From Clostridiales bacterium (GTDB lineage: Bacteria; Bacillota; Clostridia; Lachnospirales; Lachnospiraceae), in assembly GCA_021202925.1 (NCBI GenBank), contig JAJQCD010000002.1, forward strand, positions 1 through 64,000: a stretch of DNA of 64,000 nt, in the 5' to 3' direction. The notes below the pieces were generated by a model that did not search any database, was not told where the DNA came from, and was given only the letters and a program-made list of their open reading frames with translations. Below, one piece after another: positions 8,707 to 17,668 of this stretch (positions are counted from its first letter, which is position 1; each line of letters starts with the position of its first letter). The position numbers were made by a program, and so were the translations under genes.

Positions 8707-9252
8707 TTACAATTCCGTATCTTTTTCCGGATGTTTTTCCAGTTCTTTTTCCTTAAAAATCTTAAGATTTCCGCCAAACGTGTTTTTCAGAACACTAGCA
8801 AGATTCGTATAATGCGGCGTCGCTCTCAAATCAGGCGCCCCGGCTGATACCACAATTCTCCCGTAAACATGTGAAAATTGTCTCAGGAAATCCTTAAACA
8901 GACATAATGATTCTTTTATCTGACATAACGCATGAGAAACATTTTTACCCTTTAATTCGATCAAAATCGCGTAGGGATTATCTCCATCTGTCACATACAG
9001 ATAATCGCACTTACATGTTCCCTCAGGGACGCTCTTGTCCACCACAATAATACCGCCGTCCATCTTATAGGAAATAATATGGTTGCGCATGGTGTTCTCC
9101 AGGGAATATTTCTTTTGCTTCTCGCTACACATTACCTCAGAACGTTTGTCAGATGATGCGACACATTTTGCAGAATTGTTATTGGAACATCTGGCTATGG
9201 AATTCCCCGAAAACTGTTGTTGCGCACACTCGCTCAATTTATTGCATATCAT
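8707..9252 (-). CDS. Putative PD-(D/E)XK-like nuclease partner of the AAA ATPase
   Basis: This 181-residue protein is not a family I recognise with certainty. Its centre carries the spacing of a PD-(D/E)XK nuclease core: Asp83 in CDYLYV, then Glu99-Leu-Lys101 in ILIELKGKN, and Gln111 in the following helix. The N-terminal 45 residues are Cys/Ser/Asn-rich and of unknown role. Its start overlaps the stop of the upstream ATPase gene by 4 bp, so the two are translationally coupled and probably act together. ATPase-plus-nuclease pairs of this layout are commonly antiphage systems; that role is inference. It sits between glycan genes on the same strand. Confidence 0.55.
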   Translation of the reverse strand: MICNKLSECAQQQFSGNSIARCSNNNSAKCVASSDKRSEVMCSEKQKKYSLENTMRNHIISYKMDGGIIVVDKSVPEGTCKCDYLYVTDGDNPYAILIELKGKNVSHALCQIKESLCLFKDFLRQFSHVYGRIVVSAGAPDLRATPHYTNLASVLKNTFGGNLKIFKEKELEKHPEKDTEL

Positions 9253-10574
9253 TGATTCATCCCCACGTCTAACAGTCTCTCCAGTTCATTGTTGGTAATA
9301 TTTGACACTTCGTCGATGTAATCTGTGTAGATCATATGGCTTTCTTCATCCATAATTGACTCTATGCGTTTGATCCCCCCGGATATATTTTCCAGCTTAT
9401 ACGCCGCAAAGCCATCATAAAAAAGGCGCATATCCCTATGGATAACCACGCCGTCGCCGGTTTTCTGACGGCCTTCCACCTTACCCGAATATAACAAAAT
9501 ATTAAACGAGGTAAGGATATACGGACTATGTGTCGTGATGATCGCCTTGCTCCCGGTTGTATTTACCATCAGGGCAATCAGATTGACAATATCTTTCTGC
9601 GCAACCGGGAACAGATGCGCCTCCGGTTCCTCAATAATAAAAAAGGAATTCTTTTTCTCCAGAATCGTCATAAAGCACAGCATTAAGATCCACAGCGCCT
9701 CCTGCTGTCCGGAAGAAGCATACATCAGCTTTACCCAATGCCGTTCATCATAATAAATTCGTTCGCCATCGTTTTCACTCATATAGTCCGCTTTCAAAAT
9801 ATTCTGGATCAGACCATATGCCTGTTCAACGGAATGATTATTGATCTGCCCTCGAACCGTTTTGGTATAATCCCTCACAATGTCCGGTATCCTGCTCCCA
9901 AACTTACTTTTTGTGATCCGTATCTGGCGAATGAATTCCTGCATGGTGAGATCCATATCCGATATGGGAAAATCCTGCAATTGCTCCGATAGAGTTGCGA
10001 GAAGACTTCGTCTGGCCGGAATGTATATGATTTCAGACGAATTCCCAAAAGTCTCATTCAGCAATTTACTTAACTGCCCTTTCATCGCAGCCATCGCCAT
10101 AAGCTTATCAATAATAGAATCGAAACTGTTCTGATCCGTTTTGCTGTACATAGCAGCCGCATCGCAAATCAGCACATTGATTTTATCCCTCAGGCCCTTG
10201 CTTAATGTAAAACGAACATATCCATCTTTGTTCAGACGAATCGAAATATTCTTATCTCCAAACTGATACACGATACTGAACTTTTGCATATGGATTGTCG
10301 TACCGAAGCATCCCATAAATTGCCTGGTTAAATATTTCAAGTAATTAACATAATATTCGTTTCTGTGGTTTTGAGTGAATTGCTCGGTATCCATCAGAAA
10401 ATCCAGTGTATAATCTCTTATCTTCTGACAAAAATATATGACTTTGCAGATGGTACTTTTACCGGACGCCTGTGTTCCAATCAAGACCTGTACCTTTTTA
10501 TCCAGATCAACAGACGCTTCGTTAATCGGTCCGAAATTTTTTATATCAATGCGATTCACACTCTGCCACCTCAC
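9249..10574 (-). CDS. OLD/AAA_15-type ATPase, probable defence component
   Basis: The 441-residue SMC/ABC-like ATPase starts with a short strand motif (IDIKNFGPI). It has Walker A GTQASGKST at 33-41, an ABC-signature-like SSGQQ at 287-291, Walker B FFIIEEPEAH at 311-320 and a switch THSPY at 348-352. The EEPEAHLFP and THSPYIL motifs are typical of the OLD/RecF-like AAA_15/AAA_21 group. There is no fused TOPRIM domain at the C-terminus, unlike OLD or GajA. The 4-bp overlap with the nuclease-like gene indicates a two-component module. The preceding glycosyltransferase stop is 21 bp away, so it may be carried on the glycan transcript. Confidence 0.75.
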   Translation of the reverse strand: MRWQSVNRIDIKNFGPINEASVDLDKKVQVLIGTQASGKSTICKVIYFCQKIRDYTLDFLMDTEQFTQNHRNEYYVNYLKYLTRQFMGCFGTTIHMQKFSIVYQFGDKNISIRLNKDGYVRFTLSKGLRDKINVLICDAAAMYSKTDQNSFDSIIDKLMAMAAMKGQLSKLLNETFGNSSEIIYIPARRSLLATLSEQLQDFPISDMDLTMQEFIRQIRITKSKFGSRIPDIVRDYTKTVRGQINNHSVEQAYGLIQNILKADYMSENDGERIYYDERHWVKLMYASSGQQEALWILMLCFMTILEKKNSFFIIEEPEAHLFPVAQKDIVNLIALMVNTTGSKAIITTHSPYILTSFNILLYSGKVEGRQKTGDGVVIHRDMRLFYDGFAAYKLENISGGIKRIESIMDEESHMIYTDYIDEVSNITNNELERLLDVGMNQ

Positions 10575-10595
10575 TTTCCATCCCCAATTACATTT

Positions 10596-12863
10596 TCAAT
10601 GCCACTGCCGTCGGTTCTCTCCGGTTATCGTCTGCTTTGTCCAGTTCAACGTATAACGGAACCCGTGATCGCGCCAGCACCGGAAGAAACCGGTGAACTT
10701 TCTCAGAACCCGTTCGACCCGAAACAGCGGAGAGTGATGGAGTCTGGCAAGCTGATTCCGGATGGCTTCTGCCTCTTCCTCCGAACATGTCATCTGCGCG
10801 TCAATCTTACCTCCGGAACCGATATAAGCGGAGTGATACAGATAATATTTCAACGGATCACGAATGATCTGCATTAGTTCTTCCCACCCCGGCTCGCCGA
10901 TCAGTTCTCTGCACCGGGCGTCCAGATATCCCGCTTCATAATCCTGCTTAAATTCCTCGCTGATTTTCAGAATATAATCGGATTTAAATTCCTCACCGAT
11001 ACGGCGATAGGTGAACAGGTAGCTGTGAAATTTCTTACAGCAATAGGCCGGCATCAGGAGCTCTTTCAGTTCTGATCTGTCATTCAGGAAATCAAAAATA
11101 TATGCGTATTCTTCGTTCATGCAGTAAACTTTTTCTTTGCTGTAGACAGAAGAATTCGGATTGTCGCGGCGATTCATATAGAATGGACGATTGACGAAAT
11201 ACGCTCTCTGCGCCATGGCAAAGGTCTTGAACCAGAATCCATTATCCTGATAGGATGCGCCCGGCGTCTCATGATGCCAGATATCCTGTTCAAGAAGGAA
11301 TTGCCGGTTGTAAATACCGCTCCATGTGTTCATGATCAGCAGAAAGAGAGAAAGATCGTCCCGCGGCCGGACTACCTTTCCATAAACGGATCGATCCTCC
11401 GAGAGTTGATTGTAATCCAGCTGCAGTTCCCCTTTTTCGTTATTTGTAAAACGGAAGAAATCCGCCTTGACAAAATCCAGATTATGCGTTTCTGCGACAG
11501 CATAAAGCGTCTCATACATTCCTTCGCGAATATAATCATCGGTCTCCACAATGCCGATATACTTGCCGGTCGCGGCGCGGATTCCCATATTCATCTGTGC
11601 GCCATAGCTTTTGCGGTCGGAGAACAGGATGCGAATTCTGGGATCTCTTTCGGCGTATTCCTGCAGAATCTTCACCGTCCCGTCTGTAGAGCCCGCGTCT
11701 ACACAGATGATTTCAATCTCGCGCAGAGTCTGGTTGACCACGCTGTCCAGACATTCCCTGATGTATCGCCTGACGTTCAAGGATGGCAGAATAACGGAAA
11801 CCTTAGGGCTGCTATCCAGATTTGCACGGTCATCGAAAGAGGACTCTATTTTGCTTCCCTTGCTTTTTCCCGTCCGATAATACGTTTCATATGGCAGTGC
11901 AATGACCCACATCGCCTCATTGTATTCTTTCTGATTGTAAAAATAAGAGCCTGGGTGACTGGTCGCCCCAAGCTCAAACAAATATTCATTGCTCAGTTTC
12001 TGATATAAAAGCTTCTGTGCCGACGGCTGCAGCGTGGAAAGATTCCACAGGCAGGCATACAATGCGTAGTTGACAAAATCCTGTTCCATCCACGTCCAGG
12101 TTCCCCATTTCTGAAACGTATCCCGAAGCAGCAACAGCGCTTTGTAAAAACAATCCCAGGATTTTTCTCGGGTAATCGAAAGGGTTCCACTGTCCAGCTT
12201 GCGCTGATGAACCAGTACGTCTTCTACTACCGTAATGCGCGTCGCCTTTACCAGCGCCGCAAACACAAAATACATATCATTGGTCGTCCGCTGTTCCTGA
12301 AAAAACAGATCATTTTCCTGAATGAAAGAAGATAAAAACAGCTTATCCCAGGCCCATCCGACAAAGCATTGCAACCGGTCCTTTCTGATATCTCTGAACG
12401 AAAAAACAGTCGCTCCGGGGAGCAGTTCCTTCCTGACAGACCAGGACATCGACGCATACTCTCCCTTTGAATGGAAATAGCGGTCGCACCGGCAGACACT
12501 GATCTGTGCCCTGTTTTTCTCTGACGCGTTATACAATTTCTCTAACAGATCCGGTTCAAAGAAATCATCCGCATCCAGAAAGGACAGGTATTTCCCCCTT
12601 GCCTTTTTCAATCCATAATTTCTTGCGGCTCCCGCATTGATATTCGGTTGTGTCAGTACCGTAATCCGGCTGTCATTCGCCGCGTATTGCCTTAAGATAT
12701 CCAGCGAATGATCCGTGGAACCGTCATCCACACAGATGATTTCAATCTCCTTCATCGTCTGGCCGATAATGCTTTCCAGACACTGTGACAGATAGTTCTC
12801 TGTGTTGTACACCGGCACAATGACTGATATCTTCGGCGTCTCCGATCTGTCTGTTTTTCCCAT
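10596..12863 (-). CDS. Double-domain GT2 glycosyltransferase
   Basis: The 755-residue protein has two tandem GT2 domains. The first starts near residue 10 (KISVIVPVYN, VDDGSTD, LDADD near 97-100); the second starts near 352 (KVSVILPSLN, VDAGSTD, VETDD). The first half resembles the product at 16669-17622 (WAWDKLF...QEQRTTND) and the second half that at 17669-18799 (HHETPGASYQDNGF, NRRDNPNSSV, KEKVYC). The start at 12863 has GGAGAG in front; a GTG further upstream would overlap the previous gene and lacks a ribosome site. Likely adds two residues to the surface glycan; sugars are unknown. Confidence 0.83.
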   Translation of the reverse strand: MGKTDRSETPKISVIVPVYNTENYLSQCLESIIGQTMKEIEIICVDDGSTDHSLDILRQYAANDSRITVLTQPNINAGAARNYGLKKARGKYLSFLDADDFFEPDLLEKLYNASEKNRAQISVCRCDRYFHSKGEYASMSWSVRKELLPGATVFSFRDIRKDRLQCFVGWAWDKLFLSSFIQENDLFFQEQRTTNDMYFVFAALVKATRITVVEDVLVHQRKLDSGTLSITREKSWDCFYKALLLLRDTFQKWGTWTWMEQDFVNYALYACLWNLSTLQPSAQKLLYQKLSNEYLFELGATSHPGSYFYNQKEYNEAMWVIALPYETYYRTGKSKGSKIESSFDDRANLDSSPKVSVILPSLNVRRYIRECLDSVVNQTLREIEIICVDAGSTDGTVKILQEYAERDPRIRILFSDRKSYGAQMNMGIRAATGKYIGIVETDDYIREGMYETLYAVAETHNLDFVKADFFRFTNNEKGELQLDYNQLSEDRSVYGKVVRPRDDLSLFLLIMNTWSGIYNRQFLLEQDIWHHETPGASYQDNGFWFKTFAMAQRAYFVNRPFYMNRRDNPNSSVYSKEKVYCMNEEYAYIFDFLNDRSELKELLMPAYCCKKFHSYLFTYRRIGEEFKSDYILKISEEFKQDYEAGYLDARCRELIGEPGWEELMQIIRDPLKYYLYHSAYIGSGGKIDAQMTCSEEEAEAIRNQLARLHHSPLFRVERVLRKFTGFFRCWRDHGFRYTLNWTKQTITGENRRQWH

Positions 12864-12925
12864 GATGTTTTCTCTCCGTCCTGCCCTGTGACAGAATTCA
12901 TCTGTCTCTGTGACAGTCTTCTGCC

Positions 12926-14743
12926 TCATTTCAGATATTGTTTCCACGCTTTTTCATTCGTGATTTTCCCCACATGTTTCCGATAACTTTCTGCCGCCCG
13001 ATCAAAACCCCGTTCCGTCGCTGACCATGCCTTCCCGGCCAGTATCAGAAGCTGCACCATCTCTCGATAATCTCTCTCAAGCACGCACGCACGGTTGCTT
13101 CCTGCTTCATATAAAACGACCTTTTTCTTGCGAAACGCCGCATAGGGGGCATCCGTCGAACAGACAACATGAATCCCCTTCCCGTCATCTGGCAGAAGCC
13201 AGCCGTTCCATGTAATCCAGCACAAAATCCACTTCCAACGACTCACTTCCCTGCCGGTCAGAATCGTATCCATATCCAGCTTCGCCCGATAGCGACTGAT
13301 CTGATTCGATACGCATTCATATTCTTCTTCCGTCAATTCGTTTTTTAATTCTTCCACAGGCACCATCGGACAGCTGATTGCCCGAATCTCTGCGTTCAGT
13401 TTGTCCGGTTCCTGGCGATAAAGCCACGCCGGGCCTCTGAGAAAATCCGTAATACCTCGATATACCAGTTCTGCATCCCTGTATTTCATTCGCAGAAGAG
13501 CGGATATAAATGCTTTGAAAACAATCTTTCTTGCCGTATTTTTCGGTGTCCTGTCCTGATGTAAGGCCGTCTCAATCAGATTGTTCCTCACATCATAATA
13601 TAAGTTTGCCCCCGGAAAGAGAAGTTCTGCTCCACGATGCCAGACGCCCACGCCGTTCAGGAACACAATACCCTGTCCCCGGTTCCGCAGGCCAAACTCG
13701 ATGTCGTCGTGATGGATAAACAATGGAAGAGGCAGGTTATCCGCTCGTACCGTATCCAGTGAATAGCAGCAGCAGCACCAGCCGGAATACCGGTCGTGCT
13801 CATGTCCCGTCTCCGTCAGCCGACTGCAGCAGGCATTCGCAAAATCCCGGACGTCCAGATTCCAGCCGGTATTGATAATCTGTCCATTCTCCCAGTTCTC
13901 ACCGGCGCAAAACAAAATATGCGGGTATTCCTCCCGCATCATGGCGCCGCCGACGGTCATGCCGCGCCACTCATTCTTCAACGTCGAGACCAGACCGTAG
14001 ATCCGGACGACCGCGTCTGGTTCGATCACGGCATCATCGTCCATCAGGAGAACATGGGTCAGATCATATGCTTCCTTCTCATCCAGAATTTCGAGCATGC
14101 CCCGCGTAAAGCCGCCCGCGCCGCCGGAATTCCGATTCGGAATAATCCGAATCCGGCCGCCGGAGGCTTCAACCAGACGTTGCACTCCCTCACAGCTTCC
14201 CAGCGTCTGCCCGTTATCCACGACATAAATCCGCAGATGCCTGCCCGCTTCCAGTTCACACGTATCAAAAAAGCGGCGCTTCAGCGTATTCAGATTTCTC
14301 TCGATATATGTCTCCCGATGATAGGTACAGATATCGATTCCGATATTGACCGGTCTCACCCGCTGTTCGTCGATTTGCCCCTCATAGGAACCGGACACAG
14401 ACCTCTCTTCACACGCGGCATCCTTCACCAGTTCGAACCAGAATACACCGCTGTCATATGCCGCATACGGCAGTTCCATCCGGTACTCTCTGCCAACCGA
14501 CGGTTCCAGTTCCCGGGTGCCAACCCGTTTCCGGTCATGATACAAAACAATCTCCCTGTAACCTTGAAGCTGCAGGGAGAGGAACACATCGTCTATCGCT
14601 GTATAAGTCTTTCTCTTTTCAATATAAAATAAGTTAAAATAGCCGTCGAAAGCAACTACATTGCCACTCTCATGATAATAAAGTTCTGCGACATCGCAGA
14701 TACCGCTCTCCGGGAGCAGGATACTCTGTAACCGAATCTCCAA
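12926..14743 (-). CDS. GlfT2-like galactofuranosyltransferase (GT2)
   Basis: The protein matches the GlfT2 family layout: an N-terminal beta-rich domain (ELYYHESGNV, FNLFYIEKRKTY), then a GT2 catalytic core (ICTYHRETYIERNL, VVDNGQTL, NRNSGGAGGFTRGM, LLMDDDAVIEPDAV, HHDDIEFGLRNRG, WHRG) and a helical C-terminus. Such enzymes extend galactofuran from UDP-Galf. No UDP-galactopyranose mutase is in the window. I prefer a TTG start at 14743 with GGAAGG in front, because the family homology begins there (LEIRLQSILLPES). An upstream ATG at 14986 would add 81 residues that look unlike the family, with clusters of Arg and Cys. The stop lies 62 bp before the next start. Confidence 0.75.
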   Translation of the reverse strand: MEIRLQSILLPESGICDVAELYYHESGNVVAFDGYFNLFYIEKRKTYTAIDDVFLSLQLQGYREIVLYHDRKRVGTRELEPSVGREYRMELPYAAYDSGVFWFELVKDAACEERSVSGSYEGQIDEQRVRPVNIGIDICTYHRETYIERNLNTLKRRFFDTCELEAGRHLRIYVVDNGQTLGSCEGVQRLVEASGGRIRIIPNRNSGGAGGFTRGMLEILDEKEAYDLTHVLLMDDDAVIEPDAVVRIYGLVSTLKNEWRGMTVGGAMMREEYPHILFCAGENWENGQIINTGWNLDVRDFANACCSRLTETGHEHDRYSGWCCCCYSLDTVRADNLPLPLFIHHDDIEFGLRNRGQGIVFLNGVGVWHRGAELLFPGANLYYDVRNNLIETALHQDRTPKNTARKIVFKAFISALLRMKYRDAELVYRGITDFLRGPAWLYRQEPDKLNAEIRAISCPMVPVEELKNELTEEEYECVSNQISRYRAKLDMDTILTGREVSRWKWILCWITWNGWLLPDDGKGIHVVCSTDAPYAAFRKKKVVLYEAGSNRACVLERDYREMVQLLILAGKAWSATERGFDRAAESYRKHVGKITNEKAWKQYLK

Positions 14744-15068
14744 TGCTTCCTTCCATCCTTTCCTGGGACTTTTCAGACACGCTTCGCCACTCCGACACCC
14801 ACTCACATTGGCCCCGAATCGGCTGCAATCTGTCCGCTGTCCGACGCAACGCGGCCACGCGACGATTGCGCACAAATCAGCTTCCTGGCAGGCAGAAAAC
14901 CGGCGCGGGCGGCTGCTTGACAAAGCAAAATCCAGTCCGGCATTGGCTTTTACCTTCTTATAATCATAATCGTTTTTGTCCTTCATTGCAACCGTTTTCT
15001 GGCGTTTCCCTGTAATGGCTCAGTAATTCCAGACTCTTGCAAACTGCGACATGACAAGCGATGTTTAA

Positions 15069-15092
15069 GGGGCGCCGCATCTGCGGCGCCCC
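15069..15092 (-). terminator. Hairpin after the XRE gene
   Basis: A perfect 10-bp GC-only stem (15069-15078 with 15083-15092) and a 4-nt loop lie 10 bp after the XRE stop. The following minus-strand bases are only weakly T-rich (TTAAACAT), so it is a likely but not ideal intrinsic terminator or transcript-end stabiliser. Confidence 0.55.
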
Positions 15093-15101
15093 TGCGCTGA
15101 T

Positions 15102-15362
15102 TTACTGATCCTCCTCAAACTTCTGGCCGGTCAGCTGTTCAAAGGAAACATGAAATATCCTCATGATTGCACTCACCTCAATGTCCGTCGCATATCGCTG
15201 ATTCGTCTCCAGACGAGTAATCACATTCTTGTCGATATCAATTCCTCTCAGCTGGAATTCCGCGGCAAGCTGACGCTGTGAGTAACCTCTCTCGGTTCGT
15301 AATTCTTTCAGCTGATCGGCAATCAGGTTCTTCTGACCCGTATTTCCTCTGGGCTTTGGCAT
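15102..15362 (-). CDS. Small XRE-family DNA-binding protein
   Basis: The 86-residue product is essentially one Cro/CI-type helix-turn-helix: LKELRTERGYSQRQLAAEF, then VITRLETNQRYATDIEVSAIMRIFHVSFEQL. The start at 15362 is chosen because GGGAGGAG stands 7 bp before it; an upstream in-frame ATG lacks this. Sitting alone inside the glycan locus, it may be a local regulator. No operator was identified. Confidence 0.75.
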   Translation of the reverse strand: MPKPRGNTGQKNLIADQLKELRTERGYSQRQLAAEFQLRGIDIDKNVITRLETNQRYATDIEVSAIMRIFHVSFEQLTGQKFEEDQ

Positions 15363-15453
15363 TTGTATCTCCTCCCGTCTCATTTTTTCAACCACTTTCA
15401 AGTTCATTGTATCCAGAATTCAGTCATGTTCGGTTGTAAAAGTGAGACACTCA

Positions 15454-16638
15454 TCAATTCTTTTCACTTTCTCTGATTTCTTCCAGATACCGTTCTCCAT
15501 AACATTTCCAACTGTATTCTTCTTTGATCAGGGTTCTGGCATGTTTCCCGATCTCCGCATAGTTCTCTGGCTTTGCCGCTATTTTCCGCAGCAGGCCGAC
15601 ATATTCTTCCGATGTATCCGCGATGAGAAAATGCTCCCCATCTCTGGCCCCGGCAATCGGCTTCGCTGCCAGTGTGGAAATGAGATTCACTTTGCCCAGT
15701 GCCATCCCCTCCAGAACCTTATTCTGGATGCCGCCGCCGGTCTGCATCGGCGCCACGACCGCCATCGCGGAATGGACATAAAGATAAGGATCCTCGACAA
15801 AACCAGTGACCGTCACATTTGGCAAGGATCGGGCGCAGGAAAGCACCTTCTCGGATGGATACGCGCCAACAATGACAAGCGGAATCTCTTTCCCAATCAC
15901 GGAATGCACCTTCTGCATGTACCAGACAGCGGCGTCTACATTTGGCTGATAATCCATCTTTCCAATAAAGACGACCGCATGCTCCCACTTCGGGTCTCGC
16001 TTCTCATAATGGAACAATTCCTCGTTGACGCCATGAGGCAGACGCACGACATGGCCGAATCCTTTCCAGTAATTCTGTTCCTGCGGATTGAACAGATAGG
16101 TCACGAAACTGTTCTCCACTGAGCGGCGTTCATAGCGCAGAAGACGTTTCCCTTCGATTCCGTATACCAGCTTCCAGAAGACCGAAGCCGTCTTTGTCCC
16201 GGACCGCATGTAATTTAAGGCAATCGAATCTACCATGTCAAAGACGATTGTCTTGCCTGGCATGGTCTCGGCTGGTTTCAGATACTCACGCGTGCGCACC
16301 AATGCGGCAATCAGGACATCATTTGTGTTCAGCAAAGGAAGCAATCGTCTCTGCAGGCTGTGGTCATAATAATAGCAGACCTGCAGCGGCTGAGAGGAAA
16401 ACAGGCCCATCAGGGCCTGCAGATAACTCCGCCATTTCGGAATCCGGTGAACCAGAACCGAAACACCGAGACTTTTGTAATATTCCTGTTCTTCTGCCTT
16501 CAATCCATGATCGGACAGGATAACCAGCTGCAATTCATAATGAGAAGCAAGAATCCGGATCAGATTGTAATTCTTCAGCGCATAGCCACAGACCAGCGGA
16601 AATACTGGTCGTGGGAGCAGAAGCAGGCATTTTTTCAT
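15454..16638 (-). CDS. GT4-family glycosyltransferase
   Basis: The 394-residue protein has a GT-B layout. The N-terminal half starts KKCLLLLPRPVFPLVCGYALKN with a Gly-rich acceptor loop. The C-terminal half carries VVFIGKMDYQPNVDAAVWY, VGAYPS, VTGFVEDPYLYVHSAMAVVAPM and the donor-site segment GGGIQNKVLEGMALGKV, typical of GT4 enzymes close to PEP-CTERM/exosortase-associated sugar transferases. AAGGAGGGG precedes the ATG at 16638; a TTG further upstream overlaps that Shine-Dalgarno and is unlikely. It follows a GT2 gene by 30 bp. Retaining transferase for the surface glycan; sugar unknown. Confidence 0.82.
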   Translation of the reverse strand: MKKCLLLLPRPVFPLVCGYALKNYNLIRILASHYELQLVILSDHGLKAEEQEYYKSLGVSVLVHRIPKWRSYLQALMGLFSSQPLQVCYYYDHSLQRRLLPLLNTNDVLIAALVRTREYLKPAETMPGKTIVFDMVDSIALNYMRSGTKTASVFWKLVYGIEGKRLLRYERRSVENSFVTYLFNPQEQNYWKGFGHVVRLPHGVNEELFHYEKRDPKWEHAVVFIGKMDYQPNVDAAVWYMQKVHSVIGKEIPLVIVGAYPSEKVLSCARSLPNVTVTGFVEDPYLYVHSAMAVVAPMQTGGGIQNKVLEGMALGKVNLISTLAAKPIAGARDGEHFLIADTSEEYVGLLRKIAAKPENYAEIGKHARTLIKEEYSWKCYGERYLEEIRESEKN

Positions 16639-16668
16639 TTGCAGTCCCCTCCTTCCCAATCGGCAGCT

Positions 16669-17622
16669 TTATCTTCCGATCAACGCCAGATACTCGTCGT
16701 ATTCACCCTTGTTGTAAATATATTCTCTCGGTTTTCCCTCGATCCCCAGTTCCCGTAGCCATTCTCCGCAGAGCTTTTCTCTGAGTCTGCTCTTCGTCGG
16801 TTCCGCCAGCGTCCGATAATTCCAGAGAGAAAAATGCAACGCATAATTGATATAATCCTGCTCCAGTTCCCAGTAAATGTTCTCATCCACCAGGCGTTTG
16901 CGCAACGCGATCAAAGCATCATAAAAACAGAACCAGGATTTCTCTCTGGTTACCGACAGGGAATCCGAAGCACCTCTGCGCTGATGAGCCAGCGTCTGAT
17001 ATACGACAGCGATTCGCTTCGCAAGCACCAGAGCGCTGAACACAAACAACAGATCATTCGAGGTCCGCTGTTCCTGGAACCAGAGATCATGTTCCATCAC
17101 AAAACTTCTGCGATACAGCTTATCCCAGGCCCAGCCGACAAATGTCTTAAATACATTTCCCGTCAGCTGTCTGTGTTTAAATGGCATGTACGGCGGAATA
17201 TCCTCCCGTCGAAGCACCCAGGAATTCCGAACGAATTCATCCTTCTCCATGTGATACTGATCCGACTCAAATACCACAAAATCCGCTGTGTAAGCTTCGA
17301 TGCATCGGACCGCCTCTTCCAGCATATTTTCCTCAAAGAAATCATCCGAATCCAGAAAAGAAAGATACTCTCCTCTGGCTTCACGCAAACCGTGATTCCT
17401 GGCCGCCCCGGCTCCTGCATTCTCCTGCGTGATCACACGTACACGGGAGTCTTCCCCCGCATATTCCCTTATAATCTCCGCAGAGCCATCCGTCGAACCA
17501 TCATCCACACACAGAATTTCAATATCAGTAAGCGTCTGCGCACAGACGCTGTCCAGACACTGCCGCAGATAATCTTTTACATTATAAACCGGAATGATGA
17601 CTGATACTTTTGGGTTCATCAT
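16669..17622 (-). CDS. GT2 glycosyltransferase
   Basis: This 317-residue single-domain GT2 enzyme has KVSVIIPVYN, VDDGSTDGS and the metal-binding LDSDD motif. The C-terminal region has WAWDKLYRRSF, QEQRTSNDLLFVFSAL and VLAHQRR-like elements shared with the first half of the double-GT2 protein at 10596-12863. No membrane segments are predicted; it should act at the cytoplasmic face on a lipid-linked acceptor. It lies 46 bp after the next GT2 gene in one operon. Confidence 0.85.
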   Translation of the reverse strand: MMNPKVSVIIPVYNVKDYLRQCLDSVCAQTLTDIEILCVDDGSTDGSAEIIREYAGEDSRVRVITQENAGAGAARNHGLREARGEYLSFLDSDDFFEENMLEEAVRCIEAYTADFVVFESDQYHMEKDEFVRNSWVLRREDIPPYMPFKHRQLTGNVFKTFVGWAWDKLYRRSFVMEHDLWFQEQRTSNDLLFVFSALVLAKRIAVVYQTLAHQRRGASDSLSVTREKSWFCFYDALIALRKRLVDENIYWELEQDYINYALHFSLWNYRTLAEPTKSRLREKLCGEWLRELGIEGKPREYIYNKGEYDEYLALIGR

Positions 17623-17668
17623 GATCCCTCCATGCTATCCTTTTTTATCAGACAAAGACCAATATGGT

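Noticed and set aside
9375..9380. Further homopolymer tracts (six C at 9375-9380, six G at 37565-37570 and 46698-46703) as phase switches
   Set aside because: They are only six bases long, lie in intact genes, and are common at this GC content.
8707..10574. Assigning the ATPase pair to Gabija, PARIS or Septu
   Set aside because: No TOPRIM/DUF4435, UvrD-like helicase or HNH domain is visible in either protein.
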